This document shows positions 12,301 to 23,573 of a DNA stretch of 64,000 nt, piece after piece. A program made the translations under genes and the position numbers. The first letter of the stretch is position 1; each line of letters starts with the position of its first letter. Under the pieces are notes generated by a model. That model saw only the letters and a program-made list of their open reading frames with translations. It was not told where the DNA came from and searched no databases. This DNA comes from Trichosporon coremiiforme (taxonomy: Eukaryota; Basidiomycota; Tremellomycetes; Trichosporonales; Trichosporonaceae), in contig BCJJ01000016.1 in the NCBI GenBank assembly GCA_039545355.1, positions 62,001 through 126,000 on the forward strand, in the 5' to 3' direction.

Positions 12301-12346
12301 TGCCGACGCGCGGGCTGGGTGTGATCGAGCCGGCGCGCGGGCCCAT
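9317..12346 (-). CDS. Coiled-coil, low-complexity protein with basic C-terminus
   Basis: I do not recognise this protein. Exon 1 begins at ATG 12346 (MGPRAGSITPSPRVGM) and splices into a Pro/Ser/Arg/Gln-rich, disordered 170-residue region. A 39-nt intron near 11560-11598 joins it to a helical exon reading LEHDVGGLHSEILHIRD, and a further short intron lies near 11395-11430. The middle (about 11390-10200) is a long run of Ala/Ser/Leu/Gln-rich amphipathic helices without prolines, typical of a coiled coil or apolipoprotein-like bundle. The last 350 residues are Ser/Thr/Pro-rich, ending with a basic segment (SGRKRRP and RPKKRTRN) that could be a nuclear signal. A possible 36-nt intron near 11035-11070 is in frame, so it may be optional. 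A structural or chromosome-associated role is a guess only. Confidence 0.8.
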
Positions 12347-12663
12347 GCTGTTGTGAGATACGACGAGTCAGAAGAAACGAATGTGAATAGAGCGATGGAA
12401 AGAAAGGAGGGAAGACTCTTTGAGGTGTTGAGCGCCCATCCCCACCGTGGCGAGCGAGGAAGACACCTCGCCGCCATGCTGCGCGAAGAGGGAAGACACA
12501 TTTCCGACCAGACCAAACACCCAGTCGCCAAGTCCAGCCCGCCGATCACTGGGACACGGGGTCGCCGGCCCACTGTCGCGCTGCCTGCATGTCAGTCGTC
12601 AGTAATGCAAGTGCTACAAGTCATGTCTGATGCATTGGTACATTCGTCCAGTCATGATACACT

Positions 12664-15600
12664 TTACAGCGCGTGCGTGCCTCCGTTCTGCTCGCCTGCG
12701 CCGTTCCTCTGCCCGACGCCGTCTGCGCGATCAAAAGCTGCAGCGCGCTCGAACAGGTCGATGTCGTCCCTCCCCCTCCTCGCTCCTTCCGGTGCGCCAA
12801 AGTTGGGCATCTCCCTTCCCTCCGTTACGTCCTCGAGCTTGGTCAGACGCTCAAACCTCGGCTCGGGACCGGGTGAGCTCTGCGAGCGCCGGCGCGACTC
12901 GCCAGTGCTGTCCTTTGAATCGGCCCGCTTGTGCCCGCTGCCCTTCCGCTCGTGGCTGCCTTTGCGCTCATGGTGCGACATACGTTCGCTGCCGCCACGC
13001 TCCATGTGCGCGAGGCGCGCAAGTGAGTGCGGCGTAAGCTGCACATCGAACAAATCCAGGATGAAGCGCCGAACGGGCGCTTGAAAGTGGTTCGTCGAGA
13101 TTGCGCGCAAGGCACGGTGGAACAGCGTCGTTGAAGCGAATAACCTTGGATGCCGGTTGCGCACACTGAGATTAGCTTAGGCAAAAGCGGTCGAACGCAG
13201 CACGTACCGCTTCAAGTTGTTCATCGCCGTGCCGGCGAGGACGTAGTTACTCAGGTTCGAGATCATGTGCATGACCTCCCCCTCAAGACCTGTGAAGGGC
13301 GGGAGCGGCTCAATGCCGCTCGGCACCTTCGCCGGCTCCCATGTGTCGAGGTGCACGAATCGACTGAGGTCATCTGGGAGACACAGACCGGTCGTCTGGC
13401 CCATCGGCGTGCGCGTGGCGATCCAGCCGCACTCCTCCAGAATCTCAGCACCAACAAGCGTCGATGAGATTAAACCTAGAACGAAGAAACACGTTCTGCT
13501 GTCAGCTGGTCCCGACATGGTACAAAGCTGTGCATGTCCCACTCACCCCTTCATCGTGATGACCGGCGAGAGGTCAGCGATCTCGACGATGACCTCAATG
13601 ATCTCCTCGTCCTCAAGGAACGCGAGTCCGCCCTCCGTCGAGCCAATGTTGCCCTGTCGGTTAGCTTCGAGCGATTCATAACCCACCATAACCCAGAGCG
13701 CGCTCTTGACCTCGTTCATGATGTCCTGATTCTCCGCCTCAAGCCCGTGCAGGCGGATGACCTCCGCAAAGTCGGGCACGATCCCCTTCTCGCGGAGGTA
13801 TTGACACCCTTCGGGCGTCTTGGTGAGTTCGCGGAAGAAGTGCGTTGGCGCTGTGCCCTCGTACGCCCAGAACTCCTCGGGCTGGTGCCGCGAGATCGGC
13901 CGGATCGTCTTGGACACGAACGTCTCGACCTCGACGACGTAAAGCATGTTTTGTTCCTGACGTTAGCTTCATGGCTGTGGAGATAGCTCACCGCCATCCA
14001 ACTGTTAAGCTCGTAGTCGATGTACTGCGCGTGCAGCAGGTACAGGAAACCGGCGGACGTAGACATGAATCTGCTGGGTCAGGAGGAACTGAAAACTGTA
14101 CCCACCGGAGGAACAGGTTCGCGCCGATGTCACCGAGATGCTCTAACGTCGGGCGCAGCTGCACGACCTTCTCGAGGTTGTCCGGGTTGCTGCACGCCTC
14201 CTCGAGGTACATCACTGCAATCTCGCACACCTCCATAGCCGGGTCATACAGCTGCGTGACGAGGAGCTGCAAAACCCAGTCTGTCAAGTTCGGGGCGTCG
14301 TGCAACAGGCGGCCGAGGTGGTGAGTCGCGAAGAGACGAGTTTCCTGAGGTTAGCTCCGGAGACGGTAAAGGCAGCTCACCAGGAAGCTGGACGTGAGCG
14401 CCTTGGACAGCACGATACGCGGGTGCGCATTGATGGTGTAGTCGCAGCACTCGATGATGAGCTTGATGATGTCGCCGCGACTGCGCAGTTCGCACAGGTG
14501 GTAGAAGCACGTGAAGAACTTGAACTTCTCGAGCAGCCTGCTTGTCAGTTGACCATCTGAAAAGCGCAACTCACTGAATGCCGACCTGGTGTTTAGTCAG
14601 AATACCGATCATCTCGAAGTAGCCGAACGAGAGGGTGTGCTCGAGCCTGTCGACGGAGAAGAACGGTTGCGATGCTGGCTGACCAGCGTACTGGTCCAGC
14701 TCGGTTAGACACTCGACGATCTGGCGCAGGAGCTTGTCGTCGGCGAGGAACTTCTGGCCCTCAGGGTTGATGAGCATCGTCGTAAGGAGCGCGCGCGCGA
14801 GGCGCACCCATTTGTAGTTCGGCTGATGGGTTAGCTCTGAAGCATGCCGCACACCCACTCTTGTCCGCAGGATCGCCGAGAAGCGGTTGTTGTACGGGTG
14901 CAGGAAGGAGAAGAGGCGTCGGATGAACTTGGTCGCCTTGATGACCTCGTCGAGCCGCTTTGGGTTCAGCAAGGGGCCTTGCAGGAGCTCCATAATGATG
15001 TCGTAGTTCCACTTGTTATGGTCGCGGTTCAGTAACACCTGTCTGTCAGCTGCAGATCGTAGCCTTCGGAGCTTACCCCGGACTCGTTGATCATCGCTTG
15101 GAACTGCTTGTCGTCAATCTGCAGACCAAGACGCAGCTTCATCTGCTGCACCTGCCGCTGACTGCGGAGTAGAGACTCCTGGACCGTGGAAGTTCTGGAA
15201 TGTCAGCTTGTAGAATGCGCCAGTTAGCTTACGTTAGCACATTGTGCCCTCCGACTCCGCCGTCTGATGCTTGTGTCTGCTTCCTGTTATTCCGGAACAA
15301 GCTGTCGATGGACGACAACGCCGAGAGAGCCGCGTTACGCTCCGTCGGCTTCGAGAACTCGGTGACGCCGTTGAAGAGTGCAGGCAAGGCCTGTGATTAG
15401 CTCCCGCAGACACTCGAATAGCTCACCTGTATCCTCGCCGCATACTGCAGCGGCAGAATGTGGCTAGCAAGTTGCAGGATCTCGCCCAGCAGCAGCGTCG
15501 CCTTCCGGTTCACTGGCTGGGTACATGACTCGTCTTGAATCAGAGATATGAGAGCCTGTTGGGTTAACAAGGTTTCTTCCGCAAACCCACCTCGAGAAGC

Positions 15601-17466
15601 CCTGCCTCAATGAACACGGCGAGCAGGAAGGCGATGTAGTTGTCGACGAGGTTGAGGCGGTGCGGCATCTCGTCGTCGTCTGCGACCTCGGACGGAAATT
15701 CACCCTTCGTCGCCTCGTACGCTCGGTTGTAAACCGTGAGGCGGCGGCCGTCGAGAAACGCCGACGTCCATGACGGCGCCTTAATGCGGAATACTGAGAA
15801 GAAGAGGTCCAGCAGGGCGTTCTGCTGTCAGCTTTCCACGCCAGCGTTGATAAGCTCACCCTCATCTCAGCCATGGGGACGAAGAGCGACGAGATCAACG
15901 ACTTGATCGCCCGGAAGTCGCTTTGGCACATATAGATCAAGCCCGGCCAGGAACTCAGCAGCATGCTAACGTTGCGCACGCAGTGGTCCAGGTTGTCGAG
16001 ATGTTTCTGCATCTGGCGCGAGGGGATCTTGCCATACTGCTCCGTCAAGCCGACGAGCACCGTCTGCGATGTCAGTTTCAGCCAACATCCTACAAACTTA
16101 CCTCCAGGTCACTTCCCGGGATCAGGAGTTGGCGGGTATGCGGCCAGTTGACGAGGTAGAGCATGAGACCCGTCATGCCGAGTCCGAGCTCGAACGGTCC
16201 GTCCTTGAACGCGTTCAGGATGACGCGGAAAGCGTCGGCGCGCAAGAGGCACTCAAGATCCAAAAGCGCAATCTCAGTTAGCGTCTCCATGCACACGGTG
16301 TGCATTGGATCGTCTGGATTCTCCGCCGCGCTGACGATGGCACGCACGAACCCTGGTCGCAGGGCGACCTTGTAGTTCAGCGTTGGGCAGGGGTCGTGCA
16401 GCTCGTCGATTGGGAGGGTGACGACAGCACGAATCAGGCGTAGTGCTTGCTCTCTCTCGCACACCGCTTTTGCATCTCGTGTGAACGTTCTGTCTGTTAG
16501 CTACAGCTGAAACGCCCTCTAGCTTACCTTATCACGACGAACTCAATGCCGGCGTTCAGCATCATGCCCCAGTTTCGCCGGCTCAGCGTATACCGGAGCA
16601 ACCTGTACGCCGCCGCTCGTTGCGAGACACTAGCAGAGTCGGCAAGGAACGGCATAGTACAGTGCAGCACGTCGTGCATGTCGACCTGTTTCTGCAGCCC
16701 CGGATTCTTCTTGAACAAGTCGGCCAGGTTCGTCAACGCCTCCCATCCGTCCTCGCCGCGGTCGACCTCCTTTCCCTTCCCCTCGTAGTGGGACACATCC
16801 CGCAGCTTGCGGAGGTACGCGCGCACGCTGATGCGCAGGGACGCGAGGTGCTCCTCGTCCATATCCGGCGCAGGGGAGCCGTCGAGTGAAAGGCTTGGGT
16901 GCGTCGGTGTCGATCGAGGACTGTCCCCTCGTTCTGTGAATGAGGATCCTTGCCGGTGCACACGGGGGCGCACGCCTGCGCTCAGCAGTGTCGATGTGGG
17001 CGACGTCCCCGTCGTGCTCAGTCCGTTCAGCATCGCTGGCCGTCGGCGTCGGTGCTGCGTTGTGCCTGATGTCAGCTATGGCGATGTTCGGGGAGCTCAC
17101 TGCCTCGTAACCTTTCCAGCCGGTCCTCAAGCGTCTTGATGTTGCCGTTCGCGCTCTCGAGCTGAGCAGTAATGCGCTGCTTGACCTGCTCCTGCTCGTC
17201 CCCTGTCCGTTTCTCGATGACCTGATATCAGCTCTGCAATCGTATGTTAGCTTACGTCCAGCATCTTCTCGGCCCCATATTGCACTCTCTTCTCAATGGC
17301 GAGCTTGCTCATTAAGCTCTCCACCTGTCTGTCAGCGGCGCTGGTCAAGTGGTCTCAGCCTCACGGTTTCATTGTCGTCGGTGTCGTCGTCTAGGTACGA
17401 GCGCGTCGAAACGCTCGAGCCCAGGTGCTCGACGCTCGGCCGCGCCGGTGACCCCCACTGTGCCAT
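12664..17466 (-). CDS. AVO3: RICTOR/Avo3-type TORC2 subunit
   Basis: This is a scaffold of TOR complex 2, which controls AGC kinases, actin and plasma-membrane homeostasis. ATG 17466 is preceded in frame by a stop, with no other ATG between. An N-terminal helical HR1-like segment (about 17330-17110) leads into the RICTOR armadillo-type repeats. Recognisable stretches are LRKLRDVSHYEGKG (16.7 kb), MLLSSWPGLIYMCQSDFRAI (15.9 kb) and KFIRRLFSFLHPYNNRFSAI (14.9 kb). The most diagnostic is the RICTOR V-type block GLISSTLVGAEILEECGW (13.45 kb). The C-terminus is Ser/Lys/Arg-rich. Exons are separated by introns with ctgtcagct...cac signatures on the + strand. About 1,350-1,400 residues. Confidence 0.9.
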
Positions 17467-17787
17467 CGCTGCGACGTTGGAGGTGGGTAGCGAGGTGTCG
17501 GCGAGTGCGCAGGGGAGCCTTGCGATGGTGGTGAGTCGTTAGTTGATCTCGCCGTTAGCCAGAGTAGTAGCGCTTGGAACATGCCGTCACATATGCGTTA
17601 CGTAACGCCTATCTCGGTGGAGGCTTGGGGACCCCGTCATTAGCACTGTGCCAAGCGCAGCGGAGAGGCAAATCCTATGCATGGCGTAAAGAGGTGGCGT
17701 AATATGAAGTAAGGCATCATGTATGGAGCGTTGGTACAACAAAAAGAGCTAAACAAAGTGGCCAAGTGGGAAGAAAGTGTATAATTT
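17467..17787. other. Intergenic: RICTOR promoter and downstream gene terminator
   Basis: This 320-nt stretch holds the upstream region of RICTOR and the 3' end of the next minus-strand gene. No extra ORF is supported. Confidence 0.5.
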
Positions 17788-19942
17788 CTAATGCCGGCGA
17801 GAACGGCGAGGGGAGTGGTAACTCGGAGGCTTGGGATCTTTGGGAGGTAGAGGTGGAGGTGGTGGCGAGGGCTCGCGGTACGACGGCTGCTGGGCAAACT
17901 TCTGCTGCTGAGCAATCTCTTGTGAACGCATGACTTCGGCAGCGTGCGCCTGCGCCTGGGAGATGTAGGTGGACATGATCTTCTCCGCAGGCGACATCGG
18001 TTCCGTGTACGCCTGCGACGCAGTGTAGTAGGACGATTTGCGGCCGCTCCTCGCCGCCTCAACCGCTCCAGCCGCCTCAGCTGCCTTCTGCGCCGCACGC
18101 GCCTGGCGCATCGCCTCCTCTTCCTGCAAATATGCTTGATGCTGGGCTGCGGCTTGCTGCCTCTCGACCCAGGCTCGATACTCCGGGTCCTGCATCCGCT
18201 GCTCATGCACCCACGCCGCGTGCTGAGCTTCGGCCTCCTCTTGCAGGTATTCGGCGTGCGCTACCTCGGCTTCCTTCTCCATGTACTCCTGCCGCTCCGA
18301 TTCCGTTTCTCGCAGGTACTGGATGTAGGCTTCCCGATCAGCCAAGGCTTGCGCATGCTGCTGCTGCAGGATTGCCTGGATCTGAGCTTGTTGCTCGAGG
18401 TAGGCTTGTTGTTCGGCTCGAGCTTGGCGTCCATACTGGTGCAGATTCGCAGCTTCCATTTGCTCCTGCGGGTTGTAGCGACCATCTGCCATACCAGGAT
18501 AGTAGACAGGAGTGTAGACGACAGTATCCTTGGGTGCCATCGTGACCTTCTTGCCCTTTCTACGGCCCCAGCACCTGCTCCCCTTCCTGCTGTGGTTCTT
18601 CTTCTTCTTGTACATCGGGGGGTAAGGAAGCGGCATGTTCTTCCAGTCCCAGCCACGATACTCCTCCCAGTCGCCTTTCATGGCCGCCCGTTGACCTGGA
18701 GAATGACGCTGGTACCATCGCGGAGGTCGTGCAGGGTTGAGGCAATGTGTCGGGTTCTCGGCAAAGAACTGCATCCGCTCTTCCGGGCGCATGCGGTTGA
18801 GCGCCACAGCCTGTGCTTGTCAGCTACAACCCCTTACAAAGGCTCACCTCGCGCCTGTGGAACAACTTGTGGCGGTAGCAGAAGAAGAATATCGTCCAAA
18901 TGATGACGGCGAGAATTGCGATGGTGACTCCGACAGCAATGGCGGTCTTCTGACGCTGGTTGGTACCCTGCTTTTCAGCGGGTACTGGTGGTGGTGTCTC
19001 GGTGCTAACAGCTTCCCAGAACGTGACAGAGCTGGCACTGCGAAGGTGGTAGTTGGTGGGCTGCACCTTGACACTGAATGACTTCGTTGCAAAGAACGCC
19101 TTGGAGTACAGTATCGGGTCATGACACCGGCCGTCGTCTCGCTGTAAGGTTAGCGTCACGCACTTGCGCAAGTCCTGAGAGGGATACGTACGATCTCGGG
19201 CTGGTAGTAACTGTTGTTGACAGCCAGCATATACCAGCCAGGATCCCGGAACTTGATCTCATAGGTGTGGGCGAAGTTCCACACGGTCTGAGCGCTGCAC
19301 GTCAGACACCGCACAACCACACAGTTACTCACCCACACATCTGGTGACCTTCTGGAACGTCGTTGACGTTGGTACCTCCCGTCGTATTGAAGGCCATGGG
19401 CTGGTCACGTCAGCCGTGTTCTGAAATACTGGGCCTCACTTTGCTCTTCCGTCCGGGACCTAGCATTACGGGTGTAGTCTCCCTCAACCAGCCCCAGGCG
19501 AACTCGTTGTAGCGGCTACCATAGTCGATGAAGCCGAAGGTGTATGAGACGCCTGAGAGTCAGCTTCAGTGCGTTCTACGGAGAGCTCACCTGTGTAGAT
19601 GTCATAGTCTGGGTTCGGCATGATCAGTCCCATCATGGCTGCGACAGGCACAGTGTTCCACGCCTGGTCTGCACCGGCTGCCGGCGTCGGGGAGTCTTCA
19701 TCGGTCTGAGCCATGACCGCATAGGTGGTGGTAACCGTCGGAGCATACTCTTGAGCATTTTGAGTCGGAGAGACGAGGGTGTTCTGCCTACGGATATGGG
19801 ACTGAGTCGGCTCAGGAACAGGAGGAGGTGTTGGCGAGGGTGGTTGACTGGGGAGCTCTGCAGCCGCTGCCGTGGTCGTGAGAGTGAGGGAGATGGCCAG
19901 TGTGCTGATCGCCCTCGAGGAGCGAACACTAAGCCATCTCAT
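17788..19942 (-). CDS. Single-pass membrane protein with Gln/Ala/Glu-rich cytoplasmic tail
   Basis: No family recognised. ATG 19942 starts a signal peptide (MRWLSVRSSRAISTLAISLT, then an Ala run). A luminal or extracellular domain of about 250 residues follows over several small exons, with blocks such as GFIDYGSRYNEFAWGWL and FRDPGWYMLAVNNSYYQPEI. One transmembrane helix (IAVGVTIAILAVIIWTIFFF, near 18930) precedes a basic juxtamembrane stretch. The tail (17788-18807) has a polybasic patch (YKKKKNHSRKGSRCWGRRKG), about 150 residues of Gln/Ala/Glu-rich helix with repeated AEYLQEEA-like units, and an SH3-ligand-like PPPPPLPPK near the end. Topology predicts a type I receptor-like protein linking wall or exterior to a cytoplasmic scaffold; that role is inference. 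Confidence 0.82.
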
Positions 19943-20713
19943 GTCTGGATGCGGAGGGTAGGTGTGAATGCGATGAGAAATGAGGCATTCTGAAATCGCC
20001 TGCAGATCTGCGGCTGGGTGCACAGGCTGGGGACCCTCGGACTGGTGGTGGTCGGATGTTGTTTTGATGGACGGCCAAAGCCAAGCCGGTGCAAGCTGCG
20101 GTAGTGCAGGGAATGTCGAAATGGCGGAAAGGGACAGGGTCTAACCCCCGTGCCTGTCATGTCGCTCATGTTCGCCCCGTAACGCTCGCCGTCTGCCCCC
20201 AATCGCATTCCGCAATGTCCGATTACTCAGTCGATTACATCCCGATTAGTCTCCACCGATTAGAACCTCAGGCTAATCGGACCTCTGTCAGTCACGTGAC
20301 GTGCACCCACCAGGTCCGCGCGCTGCCGTTCGTCGTGCCGCCTAGTTCCGGATTGACGTCACCTGACGGCTCGGGGCGCGTTGTGTCTGGCTGGCGGGGG
20401 CTCAGGAGGAGTAAGGACGCCCTTGAAAGTCGTTTAGAGCTCCCCTTACCCTGCAATTAAATCGCGGCGAGCCCAATGAAATCGGGGGTATAGCCCAGCT
20501 AAAGATGTCAGATGTCGCCGTGAGCTCGTCAGCTCGGCAGCCTGGAGCACCTGAAGCCTGGCCTTGGCCACCTGACCTTCCGATGCCTCCCCTCTCCATC
20601 CTCTCACCCTCCGAGGCTCTCATCGCCATCCCCTTTTCTCTCTTCGCATCTTCCCCACACTCATCTATCTTCTTTCCACTGACCCACCACACACAGCAGT
20701 ACTCTCCGTCAAC
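19943..20713. promoter_or_regulatory. Divergent promoter region
   Basis: This region lies between the minus-strand membrane protein and the plus-strand polytopic gene, so it probably drives both. It contains a perfect TCACGTGA at 20292-20299 followed by GACGTGC, and a pyrimidine-rich leader (about 20580-20690) just before ATG 20714, a common setting for fungal transcription starts. Confidence 0.5.
20292..20299. promoter_or_regulatory. TCACGTGA palindrome (bHLH/bZIP-type site)
   Basis: An 8-bp perfect palindrome containing the CACGTG E-box core, with an overlapping TGACGTG. Fungal Cbf1-like, Pho4-like or bZIP factors bind such sites. Function here is inferred only from its place in a divergent promoter. 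Confidence 0.35.
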
Positions 20714-21989
20714 ATGGGCGTACTCGACGGTCTTCCCATCAAGGTCAGTCCAAACCCTCCCCGCCTTCCCCGCTATGGCAAGGCAGACATCCCTGCTGCG
20801 CAACGGACCCCACACCACTCTTCATCATCCTTAGCGCTGAACGGTTGGAAACGGCTCCGAAGTTCTCATGCTAACGTCGTGTGCAGCTTCTCAACATCGT
20901 TGTCTACGCCGTGTCCCTCGGATCGGAGGTGTACAGCGTCGCCGGCCCCAACGATGGATACAACCAGCCTAACGTGAGTGTCGCCGCCCCAATGGATGCC
21001 CACTGAGTGGGGCGGGAGGTCACGCCATGATGTCAATGGCGCATTAGAGCACGCGGGCTCCGATACCGGCGACGGCTCCCGGAACGAACAACGGTCGCCG
21101 AGCAGTCCGGATCAGCGGACACATGCATTACTCGTACTGACAGACAGGAAACCTACGTGACGCCCTCGGCGTACGCGGTCTGGATTTGGACGCTGATCCA
21201 CTTCCTGCTCTTCTGGATGATCCTGTACCAGTTCACCGACAACGGCAAGAAGTGAGCTACATGGTGCATCGCGTCAGCTGACTCTCAGGCTCATCGTTGA
21301 CTGCATCTCGTACCGTTTCGCGCTCCTCGGTGTCCTCAACACGATCTACATCTGGCTCTGGGCCCACGGTTACTTCATCAGCGCCTTCTTCATGAGCCTG
21401 CTCGTTGCTGCGGCCGTCAGCCAGATCTACTACATCATCAATGCCGAACACAACAGCCGGGAATCGCTCGCGACTGAGCTCTTCGTCCACCTTCCCTTCT
21501 CGCTGTTCCACGGCTGTGAGTTACCTTGCCGGAGGAGAAACTGACTGCAGGGACCATCGTTCTCATCGTCATCTCGCTGTTCCAGGCTTGTGGCACGAAC
21601 GCCGAGACCCAGCCGCCCGGCGTCTTCACCAAGATTTTTGTCTTCCTCGCGTTCGTCTTCCTCGAGTCGACCGCGGCGGGATACGCCTTCGCGACCCAGC
21701 AGGGTGNCCCCGCCGGTGCCGCCGTTATCGCCTGGGCTCTGTTCTCCATCTGTAAGCTCCTCTTTTGTGCCTGCGCAGCTGACATCAGTCATCCACCAGA
21801 GCAGCAAGTTCATCCGCTGGAGCGCGTTCGCCTTCTTCATCCTCTCGCTGTTCGCGGTTCTCAAGGCGCTCTAGTGAGTCCAGCTGCTTCTGAGCGGTGA
21901 TCCTAGCTAACCTCAGCACCTCGATCCGCACCGGCACCTCGGTGCTCCACGACGAGGAGCGCGCCCCGCTCATCTCCGGCGAGGCTTAA
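20714..21989 (+). CDS. Polytopic membrane protein, TspO/MBR-like
   Basis: Exon 1 encodes [10 protein letters not shown] and splices into [20 protein letters not shown], then [20 protein letters not shown], a pattern like the aromatic-rich second helix of TspO/MBR-related proteins. Five or six further helices follow, spread over short exons (21294-21515, then about 21553-21750, 21785-21870), ending with [13 protein letters not shown] at the stop 21987-21989. The EERAPL tail resembles an acidic dileucine sorting motif. Introns near 20744-20885 and 20974-21146 are longer than the local norm. An undetermined base at 21706 affects one codon. TspO proteins bind tetrapyrroles or sterols in membranes, but this group is uncharacterised and the link rests on helix pattern alone. 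Confidence 0.75.
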
Positions 21990-22240
21990 GCTCACTACCG
22001 ACCCATCTCCACTCGCTATCCCCCCCTCTCTCCCCATTTCTTTCTCCCTTCTTGCCAAGCCGGACTGCGGCACACTGACGAATGAACAACCCCCTTGTAT
22101 CTCGATCCTTGATTCCAGAACGCAAGCCCCGATGAAAGCCTAAGACTGAAGAAAAACACACAACGAACTGGAGTCGACGACCCCGCGGCGTGAGAGTAGT
22201 AGCACATATACCACGTCTGTGATGACATCCAATGACCTGA

Positions 22241-23074
22241 CTATTTGCGGAGACGGGAGCTCCGCCGCGTCCCCTCCGGTGCGGGCGGGGGCTCCTTCTT
22301 CAGTTTCGGCTCAGCCTTGGCCTTGGGTTCCGTCTTCGCCTTCTTCGCCTTGGGTTCGGACTTGACCTTGCCGTTACCCGGCTCCGCCTTCTCCTCGTCT
22401 TCCTCTTTGACCCGCTTCACCTTACCCTTCTTCGCAGCAGGGAGCTCGTCCATCCCGCCCTTCTCCCCCATCGCCACGATGGCCGCGTACGCCTCGTCGC
22501 CGACGGGTTGTACGCTGAGCCGTCCACGGTTGACGAGGGGCATGTCTTTGATCGCCTTCAGTCCGTCGGCGCCAATGTAGCTCACGCCTTCCGGCGGACC
22601 AGCAGACCCAGCGAGCTTCTTAACCCAAGCGAGGGTGACGGGGTTCTTCAGACGCGAGACAAAGCGCACATTGACCATGTACCAAGTCGGCGCGTCCTTA
22701 TCCGACTTCGGATCGTAGTACGGATGAGACTCATCAAAGGCAGTGTCTTGATGTCAGCTGCCCTGATCAACCGCCCAGCTTTGGAGTGCACGTACAGTCG
22801 GGATATCCCTCCTTGGCCACCTCAGCCAGCGCAAACACTCCCGGCACCTTGCAGTTGGAGTGGTAGAACAAAACCTTGTCGCCCAGCTTCATGCGCTCCT
22901 TCATGATCTTCTTCGCCTCGTGGTTCCGCACGCCGTCCCAGGGCGATTCGCCCATTTCCTCAAAGTCGTCGACGGAGAACTGAAGTCAGCTTCAAGGGGA
23001 GAACAGAAGCGTACCTTGACGTCCTTCCCCTTCACCATGCGCGAGTCAGGCTCGGCTTTCATGAGCCAGGGCAT
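22241..23074 (-). CDS. EVE-domain protein, THYN1-like
   Basis: ATG 23074 begins MPWLMKAEPDSRM, the standard opening of THYN1-type EVE proteins. It continues over two introns through DGVRNHEAKKIMKERMKLGD and VLFYHSNCKVPGVFALAEV, then DESHPYYDPKSDKDAPTWYM with VNVRFVSRL. These are the core strands and aromatic cage region of the EVE fold, a PUA-like module that in characterised members binds modified bases in DNA or RNA. The last 60 residues are Lys/Ala/Pro-rich and basic, a probable nuclear and nucleic-acid-binding tail absent from bacterial homologues. No restriction or modification genes lie nearby, so a housekeeping nuclear role is more likely than defence. Confidence 0.9.
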
Positions 23075-23573
23075 TGCGGCGGGGGATGATCGGAGAAGAC
23101 CGCGACGGAGGAGGGGTTTGGAGAGGTGGGCGAGTCGAGCGCGCGAAGCGGTATTGAGGAGATTGATTGTGGACAGTTGGAGAGCTGCACGGCTTCCTGG
23201 AGAAAGGCGATCTGACTAAATGGATGAGAGTGTGAGAAAGGAAGGCAAGGGGGGAAGGCGGTAACATGACAGACCCAGGACTGTTTACGCCCTCGACGGT
23301 GGAGATGCGGGGTGAGTCACTTTCCCACGGTGCCCCGCACGCCGACACCAATGTCCTACTGAGCTCGCAATCCCTTCCATTTCCAGTCTCTCTTTCGCGA
23401 ACCTCGCACGCACTGAAGGGGAGGATTCAGAGTGTGAGTTTATCCTTCCGGTCCTAGCCGAACTGACCTCAGTATGATATTCATCACAGATCACAGACTA
23501 TCGATTTACAATACACACAATGAGGACGACTGGCAAGACTAAACACTGCAGAACAGACGGAGTTGACAGCAGC
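23075..23573. other. Intergenic
   Basis: Upstream region of the EVE gene and 3' flank of the first hydrolase. No supported ORF. Confidence 0.5.

Noticed and set aside
22241..23074. EVE-domain gene as part of a modified-DNA defence system
   Set aside because: THYN1-like genes are widespread in fungi and no methylase, nuclease or related partner is adjacent.
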